NCBI GenBank assembly: GCA_041390865.1
Contig: JAWKPC010000004.1
Span: 1-64,000, forward strand
Length of the DNA stretch: 64,000 nucleotides
Origin: JAUIIK01 sp041390865
GTDB taxonomy: Bacteria; Chloroflexota; Chloroflexia; Thermomicrobiales; CFX8
Direction of reading: 5' to 3'
Within the stretch, counting starts at the first letter, position 1. Each line of letters opens with the position of its first letter. A model generated the notes under the pieces. That model saw only the letters and a program-made list of their open reading frames with translations, was not told the origin of the DNA and searched no databases. Position numbers and translations under genes: made by a program. This document shows, in pieces, positions 1 through 8,182 of this stretch.

Positions 1-1
1 C

Positions 2-103
2 GTCGGCAACAATGGCCTGACATTTGGACCGGATGGCAACATGTACGTCGTGGATAGCCTGTACCCAGGACTCTACGTGTTCGACGTCGATCTCCTGCAA
101 TAG
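2..103 (+). CDS. C-terminal end of an NHL/beta-propeller repeat protein (partial)
   Basis: The window opens inside a reading frame that ends at the TAG at 101-103. The 33 visible residues contain the pattern FGPDGNMYVVD followed by a hydrophobic strand (LYVFDVDLL), which is the usual last blade of an NHL-type propeller (G-x-D-G-x-hydrophobic-Y-V-x-D). A strong hairpin follows directly, so this is the true gene end. Other NHL pieces lie at 10059-10211 and at the end of the gene at 24602-27386. The partner or ligand cannot be read from this fragment. Confidence 0.6.
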   Translation, partial: VGNNGLTFGPDGNMYVVDSLYPGLYVFDVDLLQ

Positions 104-112
104 CAGGAGGCA

Positions 113-142
113 GGGCAGGTGTCTCGCGCGGGACACCTGCCC
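113..142 (+). terminator. Rho-independent-type hairpin after the NHL gene
   Basis: A perfect 11-bp stem (113-123 with 132-142, GGGCAGGTGTC and its complement) with an 8-nt loop lies 10 nt after the stop codon. The tract after it is pyrimidine-rich (TCTCTGTCCC) rather than a pure U-run, so termination efficiency is uncertain. Confidence 0.6.
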
Positions 143-210
143 TCTCTGTCCCAACTCGGCTAAGATGCGCACTGCGAAGCGAGCTAGAGGATAGAAAGAG
201 CGCTGCCGGT

Positions 211-1290
211 ATGGTCGAGTTCGACACTGACTTCCCGAGAATCTCCGACGAGCATCTGAAGCAGTTCGTCATCGATGTCTTCACCAGCTACGGGATGCGA
301 GATTGGGACGCAGAGATTTCCGCCGAGATCCTGGTGGAATCCGATCTCCGGGGCATCGACTCGCATGGCGTGCCGCGCATGGCGTTTTATGTCGACCGGC
401 TACGCCAGGGCGGCTTCAACCTGGAAGCCGAGCTCGAAGTCGTCAAGGAGTCGGCCGGAGGCATCCGGTTCGACGCCAACAACGGCTTCGGGCCGCCGAT
501 GGCGTACCGGGCGATGGAGCGCTGTATCGAGAAGGCGAAGGAATCCGGCGTCTGCCTGGCGACCGTCGGACACTCGAACCACTACGGCATCGCCGGGTAC
601 TACGCGACGATGGCGCTCGAGAAGCCCGGCATGGCCGGCATCTCGATGACCAACGCGACACCGCTCCTCGTGCCGACCCACGGCAAGACGGCGCTGCTCT
701 CGACCGCTCCGATCGCGGCCGCATTCCCGGCTGGGGAGGAAGACCCGTTCGTCCTCGACGGCGCGACGACCGCCGTCGCCTGGGGCAAGGTCGAGATCGC
801 ACGGCGCAACAAGAAAGAGATCCCGGCCGGCTGGGCGGTCGACGAAGAAGGCCGAACCGTCACCGATCCGTTCGATGCCCGGGCGCTGATGCCGCTCGGC
901 GGTGAGCGGGACACCAGTGGACAGAAAGGCTACGGACTGTCGCTGATGGTCGAGTTCCTCTGCTCCCAGCTTTCGGCGTCGCTCTGGTCGCGCGACGTAA
1001 CCGGCTCGCGTGTCGACAAGATCGTCCCGTCCGACACCAGCCATGCCTTCCTGGCGATCGACATCGCCTCGTTCCGCGACCTCGACGAGTACAACGACAG
1101 CGCCGACGAGATGCTCCACAGCTTGCGCGAATCGGCGCCGGCTGAAGGCCAGACCCGCGTCGTCGTCCCCGGCGATCCGGAGCGCGAGGCCTACGAGGAC
1201 CGCATCGAACGCGGCATCCCGGTCCACCCCGAGGTCGTCGAAACCCTCCGGGAGCTCGGCTCCGACGCCGGGGTCGAGGTGCCGTTCTAG
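211..1290 (+). CDS. Malate/L-lactate/ureidoglycolate dehydrogenase family (Ldh_2) NAD(P)-dependent oxidoreductase
   Basis: This 359-residue protein matches the Ldh_2 family (AllD, YiaK, YlbC, sulfolactate dehydrogenases), cytoplasmic enzymes that reduce 2-oxo acids with NAD(P)H. Family signatures in order are the catalytic-His segment GIDSHGVPRM near residue 50, HSNHYGIAGYY near 125, the cofactor region GKVEIARRNKKEIPAGWA near 195, and GQKGYGLSLMVE near 240. The length is typical. It starts at ATG 211 after a short purine-rich stretch and stands alone between a terminator and a toxin-antitoxin pair. The substrate cannot be assigned: malate, sulfolactate and ureidoglycolate enzymes share these motifs. 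Confidence 0.88.
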   Translation: MVEFDTDFPRISDEHLKQFVIDVFTSYGMRDWDAEISAEILVESDLRGIDSHGVPRMAFYVDRLRQGGFNLEAELEVVKESAGGIRFDANNGFGPPMAYRAMERCIEKAKESGVCLATVGHSNHYGIAGYYATMALEKPGMAGISMTNATPLLVPTHGKTALLSTAPIAAAFPAGEEDPFVLDGATTAVAWGKVEIARRNKKEIPAGWAVDEEGRTVTDPFDARALMPLGGERDTSGQKGYGLSLMVEFLCSQLSASLWSRDVTGSRVDKIVPSDTSHAFLAIDIASFRDLDEYNDSADEMLHSLRESAPAEGQTRVVVPGDPEREAYEDRIERGIPVHPEVVETLRELGSDAGVEVPF

Positions 1291-1330
1291 GGGGTATCCT
1301 TGTGGCGAATCCACGGAAACTGGAGTCGCC

Positions 1331-1636
1331 ATGCGCGTTCGGAACCGCATCGAGATAGACGACGACAAGCTGGCGGAGATCTGCCGCCGCTACCGGGTGC
1401 GCGAACTCGCCTTGTTCGGCTCGGTTCTGCGTGATGACTTCCGAGAGTCGAGCGACATCGACGTGCTCGTCGAGTTCGAGTCTGACGCCCGGATCGGGTT
1501 CTTCGAACTTTCACGATTGCAGCGAGAACTCGCAACGATCATCGGTCGCGACGTGGACATCGTGCCCAAAGCTGGACTTAATCCGGTCATCCGCAAACCG
1601 GTCATCGATGCTGCCCAGATCATCTATGCGATCTGA
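1331..1636 (+). CDS. mntA: MntA-like nucleotidyltransferase antitoxin
   Basis: A 101-residue minimal nucleotidyltransferase with the exact family signature GSx10DxD: G30-S31, then D42-I-D44. In characterised MntA/HepT modules the MNT protein transfers AMP from ATP to a tyrosine of the HEPN toxin and so silences it. The start is ATG 1331; a longer frame begins inside the upstream gene, but the conserved domain begins here. The next gene, a HEPN protein, overlaps by 11 bp, the usual translationally coupled arrangement. Typical of mobile accessory modules, though no mobility gene is adjacent. Confidence 0.85.
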   Translation: MRVRNRIEIDDDKLAEICRRYRVRELALFGSVLRDDFRESSDIDVLVEFESDARIGFFELSRLQRELATIIGRDVDIVPKAGLNPVIRKPVIDAAQIIYAI

Positions 1637-1973
1637 TGAACTCTATATCAGAGATATATCGGAGGCCTGCCGCGATATTCGAGCATTTCTCAGCGAGTAC
1701 GACTTCGCCCGGTTCTCCACGGATCGGGTTATGCAGCGGGCCATTCTGCAAGCCTTGACCGAGATCGGTGAAGCGGCAAACCAGGTCTCGCCGGAGTTGA
1801 AAGGGCGATATCCGGAGATCCCGTGGGACGACGCGCGTGCATTCCGGAATTTCGCGGTTCATCGGTACTTCGCGGTCGTCTGGAGCATTGTCTGGAATAC
1901 GGCGACCCACAACATCGTTGAACTTCATCCTCAGATCGAGGAACTCATCGCGGCGGAATTCGAAGACAACTAA
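1626..1973 (+). CDS. hepT: HepT-like HEPN-domain ribonuclease toxin
   Basis: A 115-residue helical protein with the HEPN nuclease motif Rx4HxY intact: R74-N-F-A-V-H79-R-Y81. Known HepT toxins cleave tRNA or other RNA, and the motif tyrosine is the residue AMPylated by MntA. The ATG at 1626 lies within the last codons of mntA, giving an 11-bp overlap. The preceding segment IPWDDARAFRN fits the family pattern. With catalytic residues present in both partners the pair looks functional, but activity is inferred. Confidence 0.85.
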   Translation: MRSDELYIRDISEACRDIRAFLSEYDFARFSTDRVMQRAILQALTEIGEAANQVSPELKGRYPEIPWDDARAFRNFAVHRYFAVVWSIVWNTATHNIVELHPQIEELIAAEFEDN

Positions 1974-2102
1974 CCACTAAGACCTCCTCTCTATTGGGCA
2001 ATCATGGCTGTCAAGCCATCGCTCAGCCGATGTGAGTGTCTGCCAGCCTCCCGCGTACAATCTCCAGGATCAATGGCCTACAGGACGGAGAGAAAAGTGG
2101 CA

Positions 2103-3191
2103 ATGTACCGCAGTGATGTCGTTGGAAGCTTGTTGCGCCCGGATTACCTGAAGCAGGCACGCCGGCAACTCGAAGCCGGGGAGATCAGCGACGCAGCGTT
2201 CAAGAAGATAGAAGACCGGGCGGTCGATGAAGCGGTCGCGCTGCAGATCGACGCCGGGGTCGACGTCATCACCGACGGCGAGATGCGGCGCTATGCGTTC
2301 TTCGGTCACCTGATCGACGCCGTCGAGGGCTTCGACAAGCTCGGAGGATGGGCGAGTCCATTTCACGACGATGAGGGCAACGAGATCGTCTTCCCACGGC
2401 CGGTCGTGACCTCGAAGCTGAAACCGCGGCGGCATCTCTGCAGCGAGGAGTTCAGCTATCTCCGGGCCCGCGCCGGCGACCACCCGACGAAGGTAACGCT
2501 GATCAGCGCCCAGCAGGCCGCGGCCGCTTACGATCCCGAGAAGTCGAAGGGCGCCTACGCGACGATCGAGGCCTACCTGGCCGATATCGTCGATATTCTC
2601 CGGGCCGAGGTCGCCGAGCTCATCCGGCTCGGCTGCACGTACATCCAGATCGACGCGCCGCAGTACGCCGCCTTGCTCGACCCGGAAATCCGCGAAGGCT
2701 ATCGACAGCGCGGGAATGACCCCGACGCACTGCTCGACCGCTGCATCGAGCTGGATAACGCGGTGATCGGCGAACATCCGGGCATCGACTTCGGCATCCA
2801 CCTCTGCCGCGGCAACAACCAGAGCAAGTTCTACGCGTCGGGCGGATACGACCCGATCGCTGAACAGGTGTTCCAGCGGACGCATTTCAGCCACTTCCTG
2901 CTCGAATACGACGACGCCCGGTCCGGCGGCTTCGAACCGCTCCAGCACGTCCCGGATGACCGCGTCGTCGTGCTCGGTCTCGTGACGACGAAGAAGCCGG
3001 CGGTCGAGAGCAAGGACGTCCTCAAGCAGCGCATCGACGAAGCGAGCAACTACGTCCCCCTCGACCGGCTGGCGCTCAGCCCGCAATGCGGATTCGCCTC
3101 GACCGAGGAAGGCAACGATCTGACCGCTGCCCAGCAGGCCGCCAAACTACGCCTCGTCGCCGAGACGGCACGGGAGGTCTGGGGAGCATGA
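2103..3191 (+). CDS. Cobalamin-independent methionine synthase (MetE C-terminal) family protein
   Basis: A 362-residue protein equal to the catalytic half of MetE, without the N-terminal half. The zinc/homocysteine-thiolate ligands are visible as H233-L-C235 in FGIHLCRGN and C329 in ALSPQCGFAS; TDGEMRR (58-63) and IQIDAPQY (181-188) are also family motifs. Such stand-alone proteins transfer a methyl group to a thiol; the donor (methyl-folate, methylcobalamin protein or another compound) is not evident. The start ATG 2103 follows GGAGAG; an in-frame ATG at 2073 and an upstream extension look non-coding. Next to an M20 amidohydrolase, so a salvage or catabolic role is possible. Confidence 0.82.
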   Translation: MYRSDVVGSLLRPDYLKQARRQLEAGEISDAAFKKIEDRAVDEAVALQIDAGVDVITDGEMRRYAFFGHLIDAVEGFDKLGGWASPFHDDEGNEIVFPRPVVTSKLKPRRHLCSEEFSYLRARAGDHPTKVTLISAQQAAAAYDPEKSKGAYATIEAYLADIVDILRAEVAELIRLGCTYIQIDAPQYAALLDPEIREGYRQRGNDPDALLDRCIELDNAVIGEHPGIDFGIHLCRGNNQSKFYASGGYDPIAEQVFQRTHFSHFLLEYDDARSGGFEPLQHVPDDRVVVLGLVTTKKPAVESKDVLKQRIDEASNYVPLDRLALSPQCGFASTEEGNDLTAAQQAAKLRLVAETAREVWGA

Positions 3192-3287
3192 ACTCAGACC
3201 CCGTCATCTCCACCCGCAAACGCGACCGGGCCCAAATCCCGGTGGGGATGAGCTTCACCCCTCGATTGCCCGGGATAGGGAGCGGAC

Positions 3288-4622
3288 ATGGTGAATGAAG
3301 ATCTGAAACAACGAGCGCTCGCGGCGATCGACCGGGAAGCGACACGGTTGGCCGGGGTAGGCTGGGACATCTTCCAGCACCCGGAGCTCGGGTTCAAGGA
3401 GCGGCGGACGGCCGGAATCGTTGCCAGCGAATTTGCCCGGCTCGGGCTCGGCTTTCATGAGGAACTGGCACTGACCGGCGTCAAAGCGACGGTCCAGGGT
3501 CAGGCAGGCTCCGGACCGAACATCGCCGTCATCGGCGAGCTGGACTCGGTGCTCGTCGCCGACCACGAGTTCGCCAACCCGGAGACCGGCGCGGCCCACT
3601 GCTGCGGCCACAATGCCCAGATTACGACGATGCTCGGCGTCGCCAACGGCTTGCTCAAGTCGGGAGTCCTCGACGAACTGGCCGGACGGGTGACCTTCAT
3701 CGCCGTACCGGCCGAGGAGTTCGTCGAGATCTCCTACCGCGATAGCCTGCGCCGTCAGGGCAAGTTGGAGTTCCTGGGTGGCAAGGCGGAGTTCATCAAG
3801 CTCGGCGCATTCGACGACGTCGACATGGCGATGATGGTCCATGGCGCGAGCATCGACCGGATGGACGCCGTCGCCGGGATGAGCGCCTCGAACAACGGCT
3901 TCGTCGGCAAGCAGGCCCGCTTCGTCGGCAAGGCTGCCCACGCCGGCGGCGCGCCGCACGACGGCATCAACGCCCTCTACGCCGCCAACATCGCCCTCTC
4001 GGCGATCAACGCCCAGCGGGAGACCTTCAAGGACGACGACACCGTCCGGATCCACCCGATCCTGACTCGCGGCGGCGACCTGGTGAACGTCATCCCGAAC
4101 GACGTCCGCTTCGAGACGATGGTGCGCGGCAAAACGGCCGAGGCGATCGACGACGCGGCGATGAAGGTGGACCGCGCCCTCAAGGCCGGCGCGATGGCGC
4201 TCGGAGCCGAGGTCGAGATCACGACCCTCCCGGGCTACATGCCGCTGGTCAACAACCCGGACATGGCGACGCTCTTCAAGGACAATTTCCTGACGATGTA
4301 CGGCGAGGATGAGTGGGAGCAGAGCGGCCACCGTACCGGCTCGACTGACATGGGCGACGTCTCCTACATCATGCCGGCCTTGCACCCCTACGTGAACGGT
4401 TTCTCCGGCACCGGCCACGGCAGCAACTGGGCGATCAACGACAAGTACCAGGCCTACGTCCTGCCCGCGAAACTAATGGCGATGACCGTCATCGACCTGC
4501 TGGCCGGTGGAGCTCAGGGCGCCAAGTCGATCCTCGACGGCTACGAGCCGGTCATGACCAAGGACGAATACCTCGCCTTCATGCGCTCCAACTCCCGCGA
4601 GGAGACGTTTAAGGGCGAGTAG
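3288..4622 (+). CDS. M20-family amidohydrolase (AbgB-like)
   Basis: A 444-residue metallo-amidohydrolase of the M20D/AbgB type, which cleaves N-acyl or p-aminobenzoyl-glutamate-like amide bonds in the cytosol. Visible motifs are HPELGFKE near residue 25, the metal-binding GELDSV...AAHCCGHNAQ near 80-110, the catalytic Glu segment VPAEEF near 143, the lid-domain HAGGAPHDGINA near 220, and the C-terminal STDMGDVSY and GTGHGSNWA. Start ATG 3288 follows GGGAG. It lies 96 bp after the MetE-like gene on the same strand and may be co-transcribed. Substrate not determined. Confidence 0.82.
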   Translation: MVNEDLKQRALAAIDREATRLAGVGWDIFQHPELGFKERRTAGIVASEFARLGLGFHEELALTGVKATVQGQAGSGPNIAVIGELDSVLVADHEFANPETGAAHCCGHNAQITTMLGVANGLLKSGVLDELAGRVTFIAVPAEEFVEISYRDSLRRQGKLEFLGGKAEFIKLGAFDDVDMAMMVHGASIDRMDAVAGMSASNNGFVGKQARFVGKAAHAGGAPHDGINALYAANIALSAINAQRETFKDDDTVRIHPILTRGGDLVNVIPNDVRFETMVRGKTAEAIDDAAMKVDRALKAGAMALGAEVEITTLPGYMPLVNNPDMATLFKDNFLTMYGEDEWEQSGHRTGSTDMGDVSYIMPALHPYVNGFSGTGHGSNWAINDKYQAYVLPAKLMAMTVIDLLAGGAQGAKSILDGYEPVMTKDEYLAFMRSNSREETFKGE

Positions 4623-4662
4623 TCGTTTCAGCGTACGATTTATGATTCTCTCATTTCTCCAA

Positions 4663-4702
4663 TGCAGGTACATCCCATGCGTCAGTGCAGGATGTACCTG
4701 CA
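4663..4702 (+). terminator. 13-bp inverted repeat after the amidohydrolase gene
   Basis: TGCAGGTACATCC at 4663-4675 is exactly complementary to 4690-4702, with a 14-nt loop. It lies 41 bp after the stop of the M20 gene and 87 bp before the end of a convergent gene, so it may stop transcription from both sides. There is no T-tract. Confidence 0.4.
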
Positions 4703-4788
4703 CTCCGGTCTAGAGGTCTGATAGGAACCGCAATCTACCGCTCTACAGCCTTCGTGCCCGGTCGAAATATGCGTTTGCTCCAATGATC

Positions 4789-6304
4789 TCAGGAACGTAG
4801 CGCAAGAGATTGCGCTTTGGTCAAGCGTTCGGTCAGCCAGTCCGGCCGACTCCCCTGTCGTTTACGCTGATTCTCATATCGCTGGAGTACTCTAACTTCA
4901 TCCATGAACTGCTTGTCTTTTCGGTAGACGATGGCTAACTGCTCGTAGTACCAGGGCGCAACCGGATAACCGGTTACATCCGATTCCTGCTCAACTGCGT
5001 CAATCAGACGATTGAGCAACTCAATGGCCTCACCATGTTTGCCGTCGCGCTTCAGTTGCTTTACATCCTCAACATGCTCGGTATAATGCCGGCCATCAAC
5101 TTGGCCAGTATCCGACTTGTTTGTCGGCAAATGATCGTGCCTACTCCCATCTGTCAGCCCTGGTGAATCCGTGCGAGACTCGATGATCTCAAAGCGTGAG
5201 GGGGCATCTAGCGGAGGATCGCCAACGAGCAAACGGTTCAGCGTGAGTGCGGCAATATCGATATCGGCTTCAAATTGAAAGACGGGATTTCGCCCTGCGT
5301 CCTTTACCAGCTCGATTCCGTCGGTATAGAGCGTAAAGTCCAGAACGCGATTCAGTCGCACATTCATGTTTCGATTCTGCCCTAAGAAGATGACGCGCTT
5401 ATTCGTGATGTAAAGCTGGCCGCTATCGATTGGCTTCAATACTTCTTCCGTCACGCGCTCGACATTCATGGCACCTGTTCGCCAGTACACACCTTTTGCA
5501 ATTCTGATACGAGCAGATGGGCCACCGTATCGGATCGTTCGAGTCTGGGTTCTTCGCTCCCACCACTCGGTCGGCGCAGTGAAGTAACAAATTTCAGCTC
5601 GTTGGAGGTTTATGTTGACTGGCACCGGATTAAGTGCTCCATACTGGAGATCCCAGTAGAGTCGGAATCGGTCCCAGCGCTGCTGCTGCTCGGCCGTCAG
5701 ATTCAGATCGAGACCAAGGCCGGACATAGCTATACGGATCTCAGCTTCTTCATTCGGAGAAAGCAGACCATCTTCAACTACTTGATTGAGATAAGGATCG
5801 AACCACCCCATCTGCTTCTTCTTGCCCGATTGCCCGCACTACCGAATCACTCAATTGAAGATGAACCTGTAGTGCGCCCAGATCGTCTACTTCCTCTGGA
5901 GTTAGACGCCGATCTTCGACGTGCTCCTTGACAGTGTCTCGATACACGCCCTCCTTAACCTGCTGATGAATTGCGGTGGCGGTCCCACTGTCTAATCTGA
6001 GCAGGACCTGAAGATGATTCGCTCGTTGACGTTCCTGCTCATCGAAGGTCCCGTCCGCATAGCAATAGACTAGGTAGGCCTCGAGCATCTGCGATCGTTC
6101 TTCATGGAAATCACGACTGAAATCGACGCGATATGATGCTTCAATCTTCTGGACGTCGCCCGGAGCAACACGCTCCAGACCATCGGCGAACCGGTTCCTC
6201 AATTCAATGACGGCGTTGTCCTGACGTGGTCGTCGCAAAAGGCGATCTTGAAGGCGCGAATCGTGGAGTGGTTGGCGCTGGAACGGAAATTCAGGACTTG
6301 ACAC
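4789..6304 (-). CDS. PH/GRAM-like and TPR-like protein with TerB-like helical repeats (frameshifted)
   Basis: Two minus-strand frames, 6304-5774 and 5811-4789, overlap by 38 bp and join smoothly if one base is removed from the C4 run at 5806-5809 (G4 on the coding strand), giving EEADG-WFDPYLNQ and a protein near 504 residues. The N-terminal half holds repeated helical units with similar cores (VEDRRLTPEE, then VEDGLLSPNEE), like TerB/calcium-binding-like acidic helices. The middle has GQLYITNKRVIFLGQ, the signature of PH/GRAM-like domains in bacterial proteins. The C-terminus (YTEHVEDVKQLKRDGKHGEA onward) is TPR-like. No signal peptide or membrane segment. Function unknown. Confidence 0.6.
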
Positions 6305-6557
6305 AGCAACATCCTCCCGATTCTTCGACTGACCCGTCGTTTGTGGCTGGTATCTTCGCGCACAAGCGAGATTTGTGCAACATTGTCTTCTGCCCCGACT
6401 CTAGTCAGCGACCTGGCAGATCCCGAATCGAAACCTCGCCCTCACGCGCTCTAACTCCCGCAAGAAGACGGATAGACGAGACAATCGCTTGGCGCCGCGG
6501 ACCTCACAGGCAGTACGGTCGAATGACTCACTAACGATTGGGGCGCTTGGCCCCGAT

Positions 6558-7835
6558 TCAGGGGCCGTTTCGCCGGGCGCGCCAGACGAGGAATCCACCC
6601 AGGCCGCAGAGGATGCCGCCGAGTCCGAGCCCGGCAGCCCGCACGGTCGAAAATCCTTGGCCGCTCGTTTCTTCCGTCTTCTGAACCGTCTCGGTCAACT
6701 CCAGCACCAGACCGGCTCCGGCCGACGAGACCTGGGGATTCGGCTGCCCGTCCGACGCCACATCCTCGACATCCGGGCTGGCGGCAGGATCGGCCGGCAC
6801 CGGGGTGGCGGTCGCGGTCAGCGTTGGAACGGGCGTGCCCGTTCCGGGCGGACGGGGCGTCGGCGTCACGGTCGCGCTTGCCGAGCCGGACAGCTCGTCG
6901 GGTTCGGGAGTCGCCGTTACCGTGCGCGTCACTGTCCGGGTGGCGGTGGGCGTCCGGGTGGCCGTCGGGCGCGGGGTGCCGGTCGGTGTCGCCGTCGGGA
7001 TGGGCGTCGCCGTCGCCGTAGCGGTCGGTGTACCGGTCGAAGTCGGGCGCGGTGTGGCGGTCTCTGTCGCGGTCGGAACGGCGGTTGGCGTGCGTGTTGC
7101 CGTCGCCGTTGCTGTCGCCGTCGGGGTGGACGTCGAAGTCGGCCGGGGAGTCGCGGTTGAGGTTGCCGTCGGCATGGGCGTCGCGGTCGCGGTCGGTCGC
7201 GGGGTCGATGTGGAGGTCGCAGTCGGCGTCACCGTCGGCGGCGAGGTGGAGGTCGGGACCGGCGTCCGGGTGGCCGTCGGTACGGGTGTTGCTGTCGGAT
7301 CCGGCGTCCGGGTCGCGGTCGCGGTGGGCGTCGGGGGAGCGGCAACATTGATCGTCAATATCGGACCGCTTGCCGATACGCTGAGCGTCTGCTGGTCCAC
7401 CGTCTGGCACTGGACCGAGCTCCAGGTACGGATCGAGAACTGGGACGGCCCGCTGGCGCTTGGAGCTACCGTGATCGTCGCAACGACGTTGAAGCTGTTC
7501 TGCTGCTCGTTGGTCGGCACATCGAGGTTGTAATTGATCGAAGCCGGACTGGCCGCGCCGGTGATCTGCTCGTACTGGTGGGAAATCCCGTTCTCGGCGC
7601 TGACCTGCCAGACCTCGAACGTCGTCACCTGCAGGCTCATCAGAAAGCCCACCGTCTGGCCCGGCTCGACCGTCAGCGTCGTCGGGCTCTGGGGAGTCAG
7701 CGAAGCGACGCAGGTCCCGACCGTCCCGGCCTCGGCCACCGGCGCGATGCCGCCAGTATCCGACGCGACGGCAATGCCGCTCACGATCAGGATCAATGCG
7801 ATGACTCGAACGCGCCAATTCATTGGAAGCGTCAT
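6558..7835 (-). CDS. Secreted, C-terminally anchored Thr/Pro-rich surface protein
   Basis: About 425 residues from ATG 7835 (an in-frame ATG at 7823 is also possible). Order: a signal peptide (VRVIALILIVSGIAVA), a globular beta-rich domain of about 140 residues with two cysteines, a roughly 150-residue low-complexity stalk of TPTATAT/TPVPTAT repeats, then a C-terminal transmembrane helix (GLGLGGILCGLGGFLVW) followed by RARRN. That layout is a wall-spanning stalk lifting a domain above the membrane. The stalk resembles O-glycosylated Thr/Pro linkers common in Chloroflexota exoproteins. The ligand is unknown. The longer frame up to 8054 lacks the signal peptide at its start and was not used. 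Confidence 0.75.
   Translation of the reverse strand: MTLPMNWRVRVIALILIVSGIAVASDTGGIAPVAEAGTVGTCVASLTPQSPTTLTVEPGQTVGFLMSLQVTTFEVWQVSAENGISHQYEQITGAASPASINYNLDVPTNEQQNSFNVVATITVAPSASGPSQFSIRTWSSVQCQTVDQQTLSVSASGPILTINVAAPPTPTATATRTPDPTATPVPTATRTPVPTSTSPPTVTPTATSTSTPRPTATATPMPTATSTATPRPTSTSTPTATATATATRTPTAVPTATETATPRPTSTGTPTATATATPIPTATPTGTPRPTATRTPTATRTVTRTVTATPEPDELSGSASATVTPTPRPPGTGTPVPTLTATATPVPADPAASPDVEDVASDGQPNPQVSSAGAGLVLELTETVQKTEETSGQGFSTVRAAGLGLGGILCGLGGFLVWRARRNGP
6900..7340 (-). repeat. Low-complexity Thr/Pro/Ala codon repeat
   Basis: Imperfect short repeats (units such as ACCGCGACG and CCGACGGC) encode the TPTATAT stalk of the surface protein on the minus strand. On the plus strand the same DNA reads as a long open Val-Ala-Gly frame that is a shadow. 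Such tracts change length readily by slippage. Confidence 0.7.
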
Positions 7836-8182
7836 GCGTTCAGGTGCTCTCGTTCGTTTCGTCCCGACACTCAACAGCCTATCACCGGATGACCGGCCCC
7901 TCAACAATTCCGACCCCGGCAGCGCAGGCGACGCACCCGCCCGGCGGCTGCCCACGCAAAGCGGGCTGAAGTCGTCCAGCGAACCATGAGCGCTGCTCCC
8001 TGTGCATCCCCGCGCCTGCCTGTAAGACCGGCGAGCGGCGAACTTCTTACGCAATTGGAAGAAGACGGAGTCCGAACGCGACGCCCGCCTCGCTGCCGAA
8101 GAGGCGGCACTGTGGGTCCAGACCAGAAGGGAACTAGAATCTCGGGGCGGACGGTCGACCGGAACATGAGAAGGAGCGTTAC
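7836..8182. other. Divergent intergenic region, no gene seen
   Basis: These 347 bp separate the start of the surface-protein gene (minus) from the MFS transporter gene (plus). Open frames on both strands are short and carry no recognisable domain. AAGGAG at 8171-8176 is the ribosome-binding site for the transporter. I see no clear sigma-70 promoter or operator. Confidence 0.5.

Noticed and set aside
6900..7340. CRISPR-like or satellite repeat
   Set aside because: Units are short, imperfect and in frame with a coding stalk; there are no spacers and no cas genes.
6805..7533. Long plus-strand frame rich in Val-Ala-Gly repeats
   Set aside because: It is the shadow of the Thr/Pro stalk repeat of the minus-strand surface protein, which has a signal peptide and a C-terminal anchor; the plus frame has neither.
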